Below, one piece after another: positions 1 through 8,533 of a stretch of 64,000 nt of DNA. The DNA is from a bacterium. GTDB taxonomy: Bacteria > Electryoneota > Electryoneia > Electryoneales > Electryoneaceae. The first letter of the stretch is position 1. The number at the start of each line of letters is the position of its first letter. Location of the stretch: positions 310,001 to 374,000 of the forward strand of contig JAHLLH010000003.1 in NCBI GenBank assembly GCA_020444265.1, written 5' to 3'. The notes beneath the pieces are model-generated. The model made no database searches, was not told the origin of the DNA, and saw nothing but the letters and a program-made list of their open reading frames with translations. The position numbers and the translations under genes were made by a program.

Positions 1-279
1 CGCTACAGCGAACTTTCTGCATGGTGGAACACGGTGGACCTGAAGGTCTGGAAAGAGGTTCCGCTGGCCCGGAATTCGTCGGTACGCTTTTTCGTCGAAG
101 GCTTGAATGTCTTCAACTTCAAGCGTCCCAACTCGATCAACCCGTTGACCGGTGAGCCCTATCAGTATGGCGATCCGGCACCGCGGTCCTGGGAAAATGC
201 CCAGGGCTTCATCACGATTGATCCCAGCCGCTGGAAGTCACCGCGTCAGGTGTTCTTCGGCGTTTCATTCAGGTTCTGA
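1..279 (+). CDS. TonB-dependent receptor, C-terminal end (partial)
   Basis: The open frame runs in from the left edge (R-Y-S-E-L-S-A-W-W-N at base 1) and stops at 279, so only the last 92 residues are present. They look like the final strands of a TonB-dependent outer-membrane receptor: alternating polar and hydrophobic stretches, the segment V-R-F-F-V-E-G-L-N-V-F-N-F, and a terminal V-F-F-G-V-S-F-R-F ending in an aromatic residue, as in barrels folded by BamA. The P-R-Q-V-F-F-G-V ending is common in TonB receptors of FCB bacteria. The next gene begins inside this stop codon (A of TGA is the A of ATG), so the two are probably translationally coupled. The plug and most of the barrel are outside the window, so the substrate cannot be judged. 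Confidence 0.75.
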   Translation, partial: RYSELSAWWNTVDLKVWKEVPLARNSSVRFFVEGLNVFNFKRPNSINPLTGEPYQYGDPAPRSWENAQGFITIDPSRWKSPRQVFFGVSFRF

Positions 280-1427
280 TGATGATCATGCGTAAACGAG
301 AAACGACAACGATGCCTCATCGGGAAACCACGACTGGCCGTACGGTGCGCAGGCTGCTGCTTGCCACCCTGCTGATGGGTGTGGCCATGGTGCCGGCTTC
401 CGCACAGGAGCTCTTCTCGATCCTGGGTGGACAGCGTGTTGGCACCTCCGCGATGCCTTTCCTCAAGATTCCCGTCGGCGCACGTGCCGAGGCGATGGGT
501 GGTGCCTATGTCGCCATTGCCAACGATGCCTTCGCGGCCTACTGGAATCCGGCAGGCATTGCACAGCTCGGCAATCGCTGGGCTGGATCGTACACCTACG
601 ATCCGGAGAAGGCAGAGCCTGGTGTAAAGGCGCCAACGAGTAACTGGGCAAGGATGCAACGCGGGGATCGAGCACTCGGGCTGGTCCGAATCAATTGGAT
701 TGCCGACATCAGTTACAACGCGTTGTCGTATGTCCAACCACTTCCTGCCGGTGTGCTGGGAGTGTCAGTAGCATCTCTCTCCACAGCAGATATGGAAGTG
801 ACCACCGAATATCACCCCGATGGTACCGGTGAGTATTTCAGCTATGGTGACATGTTGCTCGGACTGAGCTATGCCCTGCCGATGACAGACAACTTCAGCT
901 GGGGCGTCACCCTCAAGTACGCGCGGGAAACGCTCGCCGACTATACGATGAACAACGTGCTCGTCGACCTGGGTACCTACTACTGGACTGGGTATCGTGA
1001 TTTGCGCATCGGGGTTGCCCTGATGCATTTCGGCCCGAACTCAAAGCCGGATGGCAGCTTTACCGCTGTTGATGTGAATGGCAACGAGCATGAGTCGGAC
1101 TTCACCGCCTACGCACCACCCACTGAATTCCGCCTGGGTGGAGCGATGACTTTGTTCGGCACACGGATGCACCGATTCCTCGGATCCTTCCAGTTGAACC
1201 ACCCGGTAGATAACTCGGAAAACCTGAAGCTCGGTGGAGAGTACACGTTCAACGGGATGCTCTTCCTGCGTGGCGGGTACAAGCTGAACACGGATGAAGA
1301 TCGCTATTCTTACGGTGCCGGGCTTCGTGTTCCGGTTGCTGGTATGGCGATGACAATCGACTACAGCTACACCGACTTCGGCATCCTCGACCAGGCACAG
1401 CGGTTGAGTATTGGCCTGACCTTTTGA
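279..1427 (+). CDS. PorV/PorQ family outer-membrane beta-barrel protein
   Basis: 382 residues. A basic N-terminus (R-R-L-L-L-A-T-L-L-M-G-V-A-M-V-P-A-S-A-Q) is a clear Sec signal peptide. The mature protein opens with F-L-K-I-P-V-G-A-R-A-E-A-M-G-G-A-Y-V and then A-F-A-A-Y-W-N-P-A-G-I, the signature of the PorV/PorQ (UPF0164) family. It ends in Q-R-L-S-I-G-L-T-F, a barrel C-terminus. PorV in Bacteroidetes takes T9SS cargo from the translocon to the attachment complex; other family members have unknown roles. Several in-frame ATGs (279, 282, 288, 312) could be the start; 279 overlaps the preceding stop. It sits between a TonB receptor and a lipoprotein, which suggests one envelope operon. A second family member is at 52487. 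Whether this one is the true PorV is not decidable here. Confidence 0.85.
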   Translation: MMIMRKRETTTMPHRETTTGRTVRRLLLATLLMGVAMVPASAQELFSILGGQRVGTSAMPFLKIPVGARAEAMGGAYVAIANDAFAAYWNPAGIAQLGNRWAGSYTYDPEKAEPGVKAPTSNWARMQRGDRALGLVRINWIADISYNALSYVQPLPAGVLGVSVASLSTADMEVTTEYHPDGTGEYFSYGDMLLGLSYALPMTDNFSWGVTLKYARETLADYTMNNVLVDLGTYYWTGYRDLRIGVALMHFGPNSKPDGSFTAVDVNGNEHESDFTAYAPPTEFRLGGAMTLFGTRMHRFLGSFQLNHPVDNSENLKLGGEYTFNGMLFLRGGYKLNTDEDRYSYGAGLRVPVAGMAMTIDYSYTDFGILDQAQRLSIGLTF

Positions 1428-1464
1428 TGCAACCCGGCACCACCACCGGATGGAGCGATAGACG

Positions 1465-3087
1465 ATGATTTTGGCCAGAACGACAAAATGGATTGCCGGT
1501 GCGGCGCTGATGGGTGCGATGCTGTTGGCCGGGTGCGGGGATCAACCTGATCTGCCCACCTCGATCAACACTCAGCCCGAGGATTTTGGCGCTAACGACA
1601 CCAGCTTTGTCCGTGTAACTCCCGACTGGGACTTCAACTATGGTCATGACTGGATTCAGCCCACCGACTTGCTTGTCGGGTATGACGGCCGCCTGTTCGT
1701 CGTCGACTCAGCCTCGGTTGGCACTCACACAAATGGCCGCGTGACTCAGTTAACGCGTAGCGGCAGTGTGATGCACAATGATCTCTTTGCCGGAGTCGCG
1801 GACACCTCATTCGCTCCGCAGGGGATTGGGCAGGACAGCCGCATGAACCTCTACATGGTCAACGGGACCAACTCGGTGTATGTCTGGAACCAGTACATCA
1901 ATGACATTGGTGTCGCAGCCATCCTTTCCAGCTTCACTTTGCGGAATGCTGAAACGGGGGACTCCCTCGTCATCGATAACACTCAACCCCTCTACCAGCA
2001 GGTTCCAGACGGCTGGAACTCGCTTGGTGATCCAGCCTGGCAATTGGACGAGCAAACGCTTGTTTCCATTATTGATGCCGATTCGACTGCCAAGTATGAG
2101 GAGGAGTACCGTTTCTTCACCGACACCTCATCCGCAAATATCCATGCAAGCTTCACGGATGTTGATGGAGGGCCATCACGGTCCGGGACGGTTTATGTCA
2201 CCGACCGTGGCTCATCCAGTGGCGGGGATCGCATCTTCACCCTCACCGTCCTCCCCTCGCGAGTGCTGATTCTGAACGATGGTTCAGTGAATTATGTCTA
2301 CCACGGGGACTATGTCCAGCAAGTTGTTGGCGCAGGTACCGGGCAGGCATCGACCAATGATCCTACAAGTGTGGTAACATCCGGTGCCGGAAGTGCAACA
2401 GCCGTCTACTTTGCCCAGACCTCAGGCAGTTTCCGTGTCCAGCGTGTAAAACGAGACGTCTCCGGCAACTGGTTAAGTGATATTGGCGGCGGTTCGGGTG
2501 GTGAACCAACCGTGATGCAACTCGGCTATTTTAATCGTCCAGCCGCTATTGCAGTAGGTGAGTCGGATTCACGAGGGCTCGGGCTTTTCTACGTAGCCGA
2601 TTCTGACAAAAACAAGGTTACTGCCTTCCATCCGAACGGGTGGGAATTCCGCCAGGTTTCCGTGGATGAAGAACTGATCGATCTGGTTGGGGGAGAGGTG
2701 TTGGACGATGTCCTTGCGGATCGTGGTGAGACCCTGGATGTTGACCTTAATCCTTCGCTGGTAGACTTTGTCGCAGCACGGACCCAGGGAATCGCCCTGG
2801 ATTCTTCCGAGGTCCTTTCGGATGTCCTTGCTGGGATGGAACTTGAATTTGATGGTACGTTGAACGATCCGGTGTTGGAAAATTACATTGCGCAAAGCGA
2901 TACCTTGATCCATCTGCTTTTCGCTGCAGACACTACAGTCAGCGTCTACTACCCAATTCTGAATGCGCCCCGGGGTGTCGCGACCCTGGAGGGAGTGGTC
3001 TATATCGCCGATACCGGCAACGATCGAATCCTTCGTTTCCGTAGAACGGACAGCGATTCCTACATCCCCTCGGATCCTGACAGTTGA
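1465..3087 (+). CDS. Secreted lipoprotein with NHL-like beta-propeller repeats
   Basis: 540 residues. The start ATG follows GGAGCGATAGACG. The N-terminus M-I-L-A-R-T-T-K-W then a hydrophobic run ending L-L-A-G-C is a lipobox, with the Cys about residue 25. The mature chain carries repeated segments of the type P-R-G-V-A-T-L-E-G-V-V-Y-I-A-D-T-G-N-D-R-I-L-R-F and G-L-F-Y-V-A-D-S-D-K-N-K-V, typical of NHL propeller blades. The C-terminus is Ser/Asp-rich. It is probably an envelope-anchored scaffold or binding protein acting with the upstream TonB receptor and PorV-like protein. No catalytic motif is visible. An intrinsic terminator follows directly, so it closes the transcription unit. Confidence 0.7.
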   Translation: MILARTTKWIAGAALMGAMLLAGCGDQPDLPTSINTQPEDFGANDTSFVRVTPDWDFNYGHDWIQPTDLLVGYDGRLFVVDSASVGTHTNGRVTQLTRSGSVMHNDLFAGVADTSFAPQGIGQDSRMNLYMVNGTNSVYVWNQYINDIGVAAILSSFTLRNAETGDSLVIDNTQPLYQQVPDGWNSLGDPAWQLDEQTLVSIIDADSTAKYEEEYRFFTDTSSANIHASFTDVDGGPSRSGTVYVTDRGSSSGGDRIFTLTVLPSRVLILNDGSVNYVYHGDYVQQVVGAGTGQASTNDPTSVVTSGAGSATAVYFAQTSGSFRVQRVKRDVSGNWLSDIGGGSGGEPTVMQLGYFNRPAAIAVGESDSRGLGLFYVADSDKNKVTAFHPNGWEFRQVSVDEELIDLVGGEVLDDVLADRGETLDVDLNPSLVDFVAARTQGIALDSSEVLSDVLAGMELEFDGTLNDPVLENYIAQSDTLIHLLFAADTTVSVYYPILNAPRGVATLEGVVYIADTGNDRILRFRRTDSDSYIPSDPDS

Positions 3088-3108
3088 TGTATGATACCGA
3101 CGATTTTT

Positions 3109-3144
3109 CAACCCCTTGTCGATTGTGGCAGGGGGTTGTTTTTT
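3109..3144 (+). terminator. Intrinsic terminator after the NHL lipoprotein
   Basis: Stem CAACCCC (3109-3115) pairs with GGGGTTG (3132-3138) and is followed by six T. It lies 21 bp after the lipoprotein stop, on the right strand to end the TonB-PorV-lipoprotein unit. Confidence 0.8.
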
Positions 3145-3271
3145 GTGGTGATGCTATACAGTTACAGGGAATGTTCTAAAAGGGGAGCAAAGTGAGTATA
3201 CTGTCTTTGTGAGGTGGAACATTTTGGGGTTTTATTTAATTATATTGGATTATCGACAGCGGAGTTCCTTA

Positions 3272-4216
3272 GTGAATCCATTCGCCCCGTCTACACATGG
3301 GATGCATCCCCTCATCCTGACGTTTTCTCGCACACGAGAACGACGGTTCCGTCGCTACTATCTCCATCATAACCTGAAATACATCAGGATTGCCGGGATT
3401 GTCGCCACCCTGATCTGGGTGCTGTTCGGATTCACGGATTACCTCTGGGCAACCGATGAAGTGATTCGTACGAATGCGGTTTACCGCAACCTTGTGGTGC
3501 TTCCATTCCAGCTAGTCGCAATTCTCTCAAGCTACCTGAAGCGTTTTCGTCTCTTCCTGCCAACCCTGTTCACGATCGCGATTTTATCGGTTGGTGTTGG
3601 CCTGTCCCTGATGAACCATGCAAATCAAACGGAAGACTATGTAACCGTTGAGGTGGGGTACATCCTGCTGATTGTCGCCGGGTATACCTTTTTCCGGCTT
3701 CGAATCGTGCATGGGTTGTTGATTGGCGGGATGGTGTTGCTGCTCAATGTGGTGGATAATGTCTCGCTTGGACTGCCTTTTACGTCACTCATCTACAGTA
3801 CACTGGTCCTGGTTGTTACCAACATTTTCGGTGGTTTTGCCGGCTATGGCATGGAATACTTCACCCGGTTGGAGTATTTGAACCGTCAACGAGCTGCTGC
3901 AGAGAAAAAGATGGATCTCGAGATGGCAAATCTTCGATCGGTGCAGGAGTTGGCTCGAACGGTGGCACACGAGTTCAACAACCCATTGCACGTGATCCAG
4001 GGGATTTACGATCTGCACATCGAACCGACCCTGCCCGAAAGGGAAGAGGAGGAACGTCACCGGATCGAACGTATCCCGGCGATGGTCGAGCACATGTCCG
4101 AGTTGGTCAACAGGATTGTGTCGATCACACGGATCGAACGGCGGGACTATGTGCCTGGCTCAAAAATGCTGGACCTGAAGCGAACAGATGATCGTCCAAC
4201 ACCTCCCTCCGAGTAA
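3272..4216 (+). CDS. Membrane protein with HisKA-like H-box but no ATPase domain
   Basis: 314 residues from a GTG start at 3272, chosen because GGAG lies 7 bases upstream; GTG 3209 and ATG 3302 are alternatives. The N-terminal two-thirds holds about six hydrophobic segments. A short coiled segment (Q-R-A-A-A-E-K-K-M-D-L-E-M-A-N-L) leads to A-R-T-V-A-H-E-F-N-N-P-L-H-V-I-Q-G, a canonical histidine-kinase H-box (His about residue 233), and a second helix through S-E-L-V-N-R-I-V-S-I-T-R-I. The protein then stops about 20 residues later. The N, G1, F and G2 boxes of a HATPase domain are absent here and in the next 100 bases. It could dimerise with another kinase or act as a phosphotransfer protein; both are inference. 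It is unusual enough that an assembly or frame error should be excluded. Confidence 0.65.
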   Translation: MNPFAPSTHGMHPLILTFSRTRERRFRRYYLHHNLKYIRIAGIVATLIWVLFGFTDYLWATDEVIRTNAVYRNLVVLPFQLVAILSSYLKRFRLFLPTLFTIAILSVGVGLSLMNHANQTEDYVTVEVGYILLIVAGYTFFRLRIVHGLLIGGMVLLLNVVDNVSLGLPFTSLIYSTLVLVVTNIFGGFAGYGMEYFTRLEYLNRQRAAAEKKMDLEMANLRSVQELARTVAHEFNNPLHVIQGIYDLHIEPTLPEREEEERHRIERIPAMVEHMSELVNRIVSITRIERRDYVPGSKMLDLKRTDDRPTPPSE

Positions 4217-4321
4217 CCCGCAGTTTCTCCCTGCGCTCCTCGTACCTACGGCGAACGCTGGTTCGACAGTCTATCTTGTCTGAACACTTGCCAGGTAAAC
4301 TTTGACAAGGAATGGACGCCG

Positions 4322-5491
4322 ATGGCCGACGCCCTGATTCATGGAGATGCTGGCATTCTTTTCGTGCTGGCTGGTAATGCCGCCTTCTGGTTTTTTCTTG
4401 AGAAAAAGACCAAAGCGAAATTTTTCAACTATGTCCCACCGCTGATTTTTATCTACCTGCTGCCAGCGGTTTTCAGCAATACTGGGATTATTACTAACCA
4501 CAGCGCCGTCTATGACTGGATGGGGGATGTTATCCTCCCGGTCTTCCTCGTACTCCTGTTACTGGATGTTGATGTAAAAGCGACCATCCGTGTGATGGGA
4601 CGTGGGGTCTTTGTCATGCTGATCGGGACCCTCGGTGTGGTCGTCGGTGCGCCGATTGCCTACATGGTGGTCAAAGGGTGGCTCGAGCCAGATGCCTGGA
4701 CCGGCTATGGTGCGTTGGCGGGATCGTGGATTGGCGGCACCGGCAACATGGCAGCGGTGGCGGAGGGGATCGGCACCAGCGGGACCAACTTCGGGCTGGC
4801 GGTCATTGCAGACAACCTCGTCTACCTGATCTGGCTGCCGCTCCTGCTGAATGCGAAATCCCTTGCCAAGGTCTTCCACAAGTTTACGGGTGTCAGCGAT
4901 GCCCACCTCGACCGAATGAAATCCCTGGCTGATGAGATGGTCGTTGAGAAACCTGCTCCTGAGATGCGTCACCTGCTCTACCTGATAGCGATCGGGTTTG
5001 GAGTGGCCTGGTTGTCGGAGCAGATCGCCTCCGTGCTGACCCCGCTTCCGCCGGTCTTTACGGCCAAGACCTACCAGATCCTGCTGGTGACGATTAGTGG
5101 TATCGCCCTCTCGTTCACCGGGGCACGGAAAATCCCGGGCAGCCATGAACTGGCGATGGCGTTGGTTTACCTCTTTGTCAGCCGCATGGGGGCAAAGACC
5201 GTCGTCGCAGGCCTCGCCGGGCAGGCACTTCCCTTTGTTGCGGGCGCCTACATCTGGATCTTCATCCACGGCGCTTTCATCCTGCTCGCAGCCCGACTCT
5301 TCCGCATCGACATCCACACCGCCGCGATCAGTTCCGCCGCCAATATCGGCGGAGCTGCTTCGGCACCGATCGTCGCCGCCTACCATGATGAACGTCTCGT
5401 ACCCGTCTCAATCCTGATGGCATTGATCGGCTACGCGGTGGGGAATGTGGCCGCCTTTGGGACGGCATGGTTGCTTAGTCTGGTGGCGTAA
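4322..5491 (+). CDS. DUF819 family integral membrane protein
   Basis: 389 residues with about ten to eleven hydrophobic segments and almost no large soluble domain. The duplicated small-residue patterns G-S-W-I-G-G-T-G-N-M-A-A-V-A-E-G-I-G and S-S-A-A-N-I-G-G-A-A-S-A-P-I-V-A-A-Y are characteristic of the DUF819 (YjcL-like) family, in which two inverted halves carry Gly/Asn-rich re-entrant segments. The fold resembles secondary transporters, but no substrate is known to me. It is preceded by GGAATGGACGCCG and followed by a perfect hairpin with a T-run, so it is probably a single-gene unit. Confidence 0.8.
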   Translation: MADALIHGDAGILFVLAGNAAFWFFLEKKTKAKFFNYVPPLIFIYLLPAVFSNTGIITNHSAVYDWMGDVILPVFLVLLLLDVDVKATIRVMGRGVFVMLIGTLGVVVGAPIAYMVVKGWLEPDAWTGYGALAGSWIGGTGNMAAVAEGIGTSGTNFGLAVIADNLVYLIWLPLLLNAKSLAKVFHKFTGVSDAHLDRMKSLADEMVVEKPAPEMRHLLYLIAIGFGVAWLSEQIASVLTPLPPVFTAKTYQILLVTISGIALSFTGARKIPGSHELAMALVYLFVSRMGAKTVVAGLAGQALPFVAGAYIWIFIHGAFILLAARLFRIDIHTAAISSAANIGGAASAPIVAAYHDERLVPVSILMALIGYAVGNVAAFGTAWLLSLVA

Positions 5492-5520
5492 CGATTGCCC
5501 ACTAGCTTCCTTACTACCGT

Positions 5521-5552
5521 TGCGTCAGGCCCCCAAGCCTGACGCATTTTTC
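5521..5552 (+). terminator. Terminator formed by a copy of an interspersed palindrome (family A)
   Basis: TGCGTCAGGC (5521-5530) pairs perfectly with GCCTGACGCA (5537-5546), followed by TTTTT. A second stem, GTCAGAC/GTCTGAC, follows at about 5554-5573. Related sequences occur at about 31108-31160 and, for the first hairpin, at 37359-37383. It therefore seems to be a mobile or repeated hairpin acting here as the terminator of the DUF819 gene. Confidence 0.7.
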
Positions 5553-6009
5553 TGTCAGACGAGGATGTCTGACTAAATGCGATTTCGTTGACGCGGCAAC
5601 TCCATGCGAGGGTTTAATCTGGTTTTTCTATTGGTCCTATGTTCTGCCCCGTTGTGCAGGTCTGCCTGATGAAACCCGGGGCTGAAGACCCAGACCACCC
5701 GATCTTTGGGTCTTGATAGACACCCTGAGATCGCCCTATTCCAGTAGGTATGCGCTTTCGAGCCTTCTCGGGGAGGCTTGAAACGGTTGCGCGAATCTCG
5801 TACTTTCACACAGAACTGGAGGTGGCTCTCGCGGGGGGTGTTGTTCCGGTTATTTCCGGTGTTCCGCGCTGGTAGCCACCTCGTCTTATGGAAACTTTGT
5901 GATGGCTGGAACGAGGGCCGTACGCGGCACCCCCGGTGAGGGAGTGCATGGTTCGGCTTTGGTTTCTCTCAGGTCACACCGAACAGGCTAGCGCAGGAGA
6001 ACGTCCGTC
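5553..6009 (+). promoter_or_regulatory. Hairpin-rich leader upstream of the serine operon
   Basis: No convincing gene in these 457 bases. Hairpins read by eye: AAGACCCA (5685-5692) with TGGGTCTT (5707-5714); GAGCCT/AGGCTT around 5759-5779; a long one at 5819-5882 with outer stem GAGGTGGCT/AGCCACCTC and inner stem CGCGGGG/TTCCGCG; and GTTCGG/CCGAAC at 5951-5984. The stretch near 5673-5702 (CCGGGGCTGAAGACCCAG) resembles the reverse strand at about 37291-37325, so part may be an interspersed repeat. The 3' half lies directly before the DUF1015-serC-serA genes and could be a regulatory leader. No T-run that would make it a clear attenuator was found. Confidence 0.4.
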
Positions 6010-7254
6010 ATGGCCATAGTCAAGCCTTTCCTCGGGTTGCGTCCACCCAAAGAGATCGCCGAAAAGGTCGCGTCGCCACCTTACGATGTGCTGAACACGG
6101 AAGAAGCACGTGAGATGGCGCAGGGCAACCCGATCAGCTTCCTGCATGTCAACAAGCCGGAAATCGATCTCCCCGCGGATCACGATCCCTACGATGCGGA
6201 AGTCTACAAAACAGGTCGTCGCAACCTTGACAAGCTCAAGGCTGATGGGATTCTGAAATCTGATGAGAACGCCTCTTTCTACCTTTACGCGCAAAAGATG
6301 GGCGACCATCGCCAGGTCGGTCTTGTCGCGGCTGCTTCGGTACAGGAGTACATCGACGACAAGATCAAGAAGCACGAGTTGACCCGTGCGAAGAAGGAAA
6401 AGGACCGTGTTAACCACATGATCGCCCTCGGCGCCCAGGTGGGACCGGTTTTCCTGACCTACAAGGCGAGCAAAGAGATCGATACCCTGTTCAACGAGAT
6501 CCAGCAGAAGGAACCGGAGTACGATTTTACCTCGCCCGATGGTATCCAGCACACGCTGTGGGTGGTTGGCTCGAAGATGCGGATCGAAGCGATTGCGCGC
6601 CTCTTCGACGAGGTCCCCGTATTGTATGTTGCGGATGGCCACCATCGCAGCGCCTCGGCGCAGATTGTTTGCAAGCAGCGCCGTGAGGATCGTCCCGAGT
6701 ACGCAGGCAGCGAACCCTGGAACTATTTCCTGACCGTCATCTTCCCTCACGATCAGATGATGATCCTGCCCTACAATCGTGTGGTGACCGACCTGAACGG
6801 ACTCGACAAGGATGCCTTCCTCGCGAAGGTGGCCGAATCCTTCATGGTTGCCCCGGCGGACAAGGCGTTCGAGCCGGAGAGTACGAAGACCTTCGGGATG
6901 TACCTCGATGGTCAGTGGTACCGCCTGGAAGCGAAGGATGGCAGCTTCGATGCGAAGGATGTCGTCAACAGCCTCGACGTCGCCATTTTACAGAACAACC
7001 TGCTTGCACCCGTCCTCGGCATTGGCGATCCACGGACCGACGAGCGGATTGACTTCGTCGGTGGCATTCGTGGCCTGGGTGAGCTTGAGAAGCGTGTAAA
7101 CAGCGGCGAGATGACGGTTGCGTTCAGCATGCACGCTACCACGATCGAGCAGCTGATGGCGATTGCCGATGCTGGCATGATCATGCCGCCGAAGTCCACC
7201 TGGTTCGAGCCGAAACTTCGTTCGGGCCTTGTGATTCATGAAATTGGAGACTGA
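6010..7254 (+). CDS. DUF1015 family protein, first gene of serine operon
   Basis: 414 residues, start ATG preceded by GGAGAACGTCCGTC. The N-terminus (V-K-P-F-L-G-L-R-P-P, then V-A-S-P-P-Y-D-V-L) and the central V-L-Y-V-A-D-G-H-H-R-S-A-S-A (about residues 206-219) are hallmarks of DUF1015. The D-G-H-H-R-x-x-A pattern resembles box II of ParB/sulfiredoxin-fold proteins, a fold that includes free-serine kinases (SerK, SbnI). The two genes downstream encode SerC and SerA on the same strand, and I recall DUF1015 next to serA in other genomes. A role in phosphoserine or serine metabolism is a reasonable inference, but the reaction is not shown by the sequence. The C-terminal portion (F-V-G-G-I-R-G-L-G-E-L-E-K-R-V) is also typical of the family. 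Confidence 0.85.
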   Translation: MAIVKPFLGLRPPKEIAEKVASPPYDVLNTEEAREMAQGNPISFLHVNKPEIDLPADHDPYDAEVYKTGRRNLDKLKADGILKSDENASFYLYAQKMGDHRQVGLVAAASVQEYIDDKIKKHELTRAKKEKDRVNHMIALGAQVGPVFLTYKASKEIDTLFNEIQQKEPEYDFTSPDGIQHTLWVVGSKMRIEAIARLFDEVPVLYVADGHHRSASAQIVCKQRREDRPEYAGSEPWNYFLTVIFPHDQMMILPYNRVVTDLNGLDKDAFLAKVAESFMVAPADKAFEPESTKTFGMYLDGQWYRLEAKDGSFDAKDVVNSLDVAILQNNLLAPVLGIGDPRTDERIDFVGGIRGLGELEKRVNSGEMTVAFSMHATTIEQLMAIADAGMIMPPKSTWFEPKLRSGLVIHEIGD

Positions 7255-7352
7255 GTCTCAATCGGAACCCTGGACGATCCCAGCGTGTACCCCGAACGAG
7301 AACAGATGAACGCGTTACGGTGCCTGCACCGATGCGCAGAGAAGAGGAAACG

Positions 7353-8450
7353 ATGAGCGAGCTGAAACACAACCGTGTGTACAACTTCAATGCTGGTCCG
7401 GCTGCGGTTCCGCTGGAAGTGTTGGAGCGTGTCCAGGAGCAATGGTTCAATTTCCAGGGCTCCGGGATGAATCTGATGGAGATGTCGCATCGCTCCAAGG
7501 AATTTGATGCGGTCCACAACGAGACGATTGCACGGGTCAAAAGCCTGCTCAACCTGGGCGATGAATACCATGTCCTGTTCCTGCAGGGCGGTGCGAGCAC
7601 CCAGTTCGGCATGCTGCCGATGAACTTCCTGAATAAGGATCAGACCGCCGACTACATCAACACCGGCACCTGGTCCACCAAGGCAATCAAGGAGGCGCAG
7701 AAGTTCGGGAATGTGAATGTGGCATTCGATGGCAACACCGTTGACTTCATGCGTCTCCCGACTCAGGACGAGCTGCAGCTGACCGAAGATGCCGCCTATG
7801 TCCATGTGACCAGCAACAACACGATCAAGGGTACCCAGTTCTTCGAGTTCCCGAAGGTGGATGCGCCTCTGATCGCAGATATGTCTTCTGATATCCTTTC
7901 CCACACGATGGATGCGTCGCAATTCTCGATGATCTATGCCGGTGCGCAGAAGAATCTCGGCCCCTCGGGCGTCACCCTCGTGATCCTGCGTGACGATTTC
8001 TACGCCACCGCGCACGATGCTGTCACTACAATGTTGTCCTACAAGACTCACGTCGATAAGAACAGCCTTTACAACACTCCCCCGACTTTCGCCATCTACC
8101 TGATGGGCGAAGTGCTGAAGTGGGTCGAGGAGAAGGGCGGAGTCGCCGGGATGGAACAGCGCAACCGTGCGAAGGCGGACATGCTGTACGGTTTCTTTGA
8201 AGAGAATCCCGAATTTTTCCGTTGCCCGGTCTCCCCGGAATCCCGCAGTTGGATGAACGTCTGCTTCCGTCTCCCGACCGAGGAGCTCGAGGGACGTTTG
8301 GTCAACGAGGGCAAGGCTGCTGGATTCATCGGCCTCAAGGGACACCGTAGCGTCGGCGGTCTGCGCATTTCGATGTACAACGCGAACGGCGTCGAGTCTG
8401 TGGAGGCGGTTATCAACTTCATGAAGGGCTTCATGAAGCGTAACGGCTGA
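7353..8450 (+). CDS. serC: Phosphoserine aminotransferase
   Basis: 365 residues. The ATG at 7353 (M-S-E-L-K-H-N-R-V-Y-N-F-N-A-G-P-A-A-V-P) is preferred over GTG 7320 because GAAGAGGAAACG precedes it and homologues begin with this N-F-N-A-G-P block. SerC converts 3-phosphohydroxypyruvate plus glutamate to phosphoserine in the cytoplasm using PLP. The PLP lysine lies in Y-A-G-A-Q-K-N-L-G-P-S-G, and the substrate arginine region is K-G-H-R-S-V-G-G-L-R-I-S. Length and motifs are normal for the class V aminotransferase family. It sits between DUF1015 and serA, both co-directional. Confidence 0.96.
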   Translation: MSELKHNRVYNFNAGPAAVPLEVLERVQEQWFNFQGSGMNLMEMSHRSKEFDAVHNETIARVKSLLNLGDEYHVLFLQGGASTQFGMLPMNFLNKDQTADYINTGTWSTKAIKEAQKFGNVNVAFDGNTVDFMRLPTQDELQLTEDAAYVHVTSNNTIKGTQFFEFPKVDAPLIADMSSDILSHTMDASQFSMIYAGAQKNLGPSGVTLVILRDDFYATAHDAVTTMLSYKTHVDKNSLYNTPPTFAIYLMGEVLKWVEEKGGVAGMEQRNRAKADMLYGFFEENPEFFRCPVSPESRSWMNVCFRLPTEELEGRLVNEGKAAGFIGLKGHRSVGGLRISMYNANGVESVEAVINFMKGFMKRNG

Positions 8451-8533
8451 TTTGCCCACGAAACGTACAATTGATCGACCGGTGGGACCCGGTCCCCACG
8501 GGGATCGGGTCTTGCACAAAAGGGGATAGAACG

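Noticed and set aside
4559-5386. Long antisense frames inside DUF819, serC, serA and other genes
   Set aside because: In these moderately GC-rich genes the opposite strand stays open by codon bias; the products show no family motifs, while the sense frames do.
5573-5809. A 78-codon minus-strand reading frame in the spacer before the serine operon
   Set aside because: No ribosome-binding site, no recognisable domain, and it covers repeat-like and hairpin sequences.
5815-5885. T-box riboswitch for serine: GGAGGTGGCTCTCGCGG resembles the T-box sequence with a UGGC bulge matching a tRNA-Ser discriminator
   Set aside because: The UGGC bases are fully paired in a long hairpin (GAGGTGGCT/AGCCACCTC) and no seven-base bulge or following terminator is present. 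No stem I specifier loop could be drawn, and T-boxes are not known from FCB bacteria.
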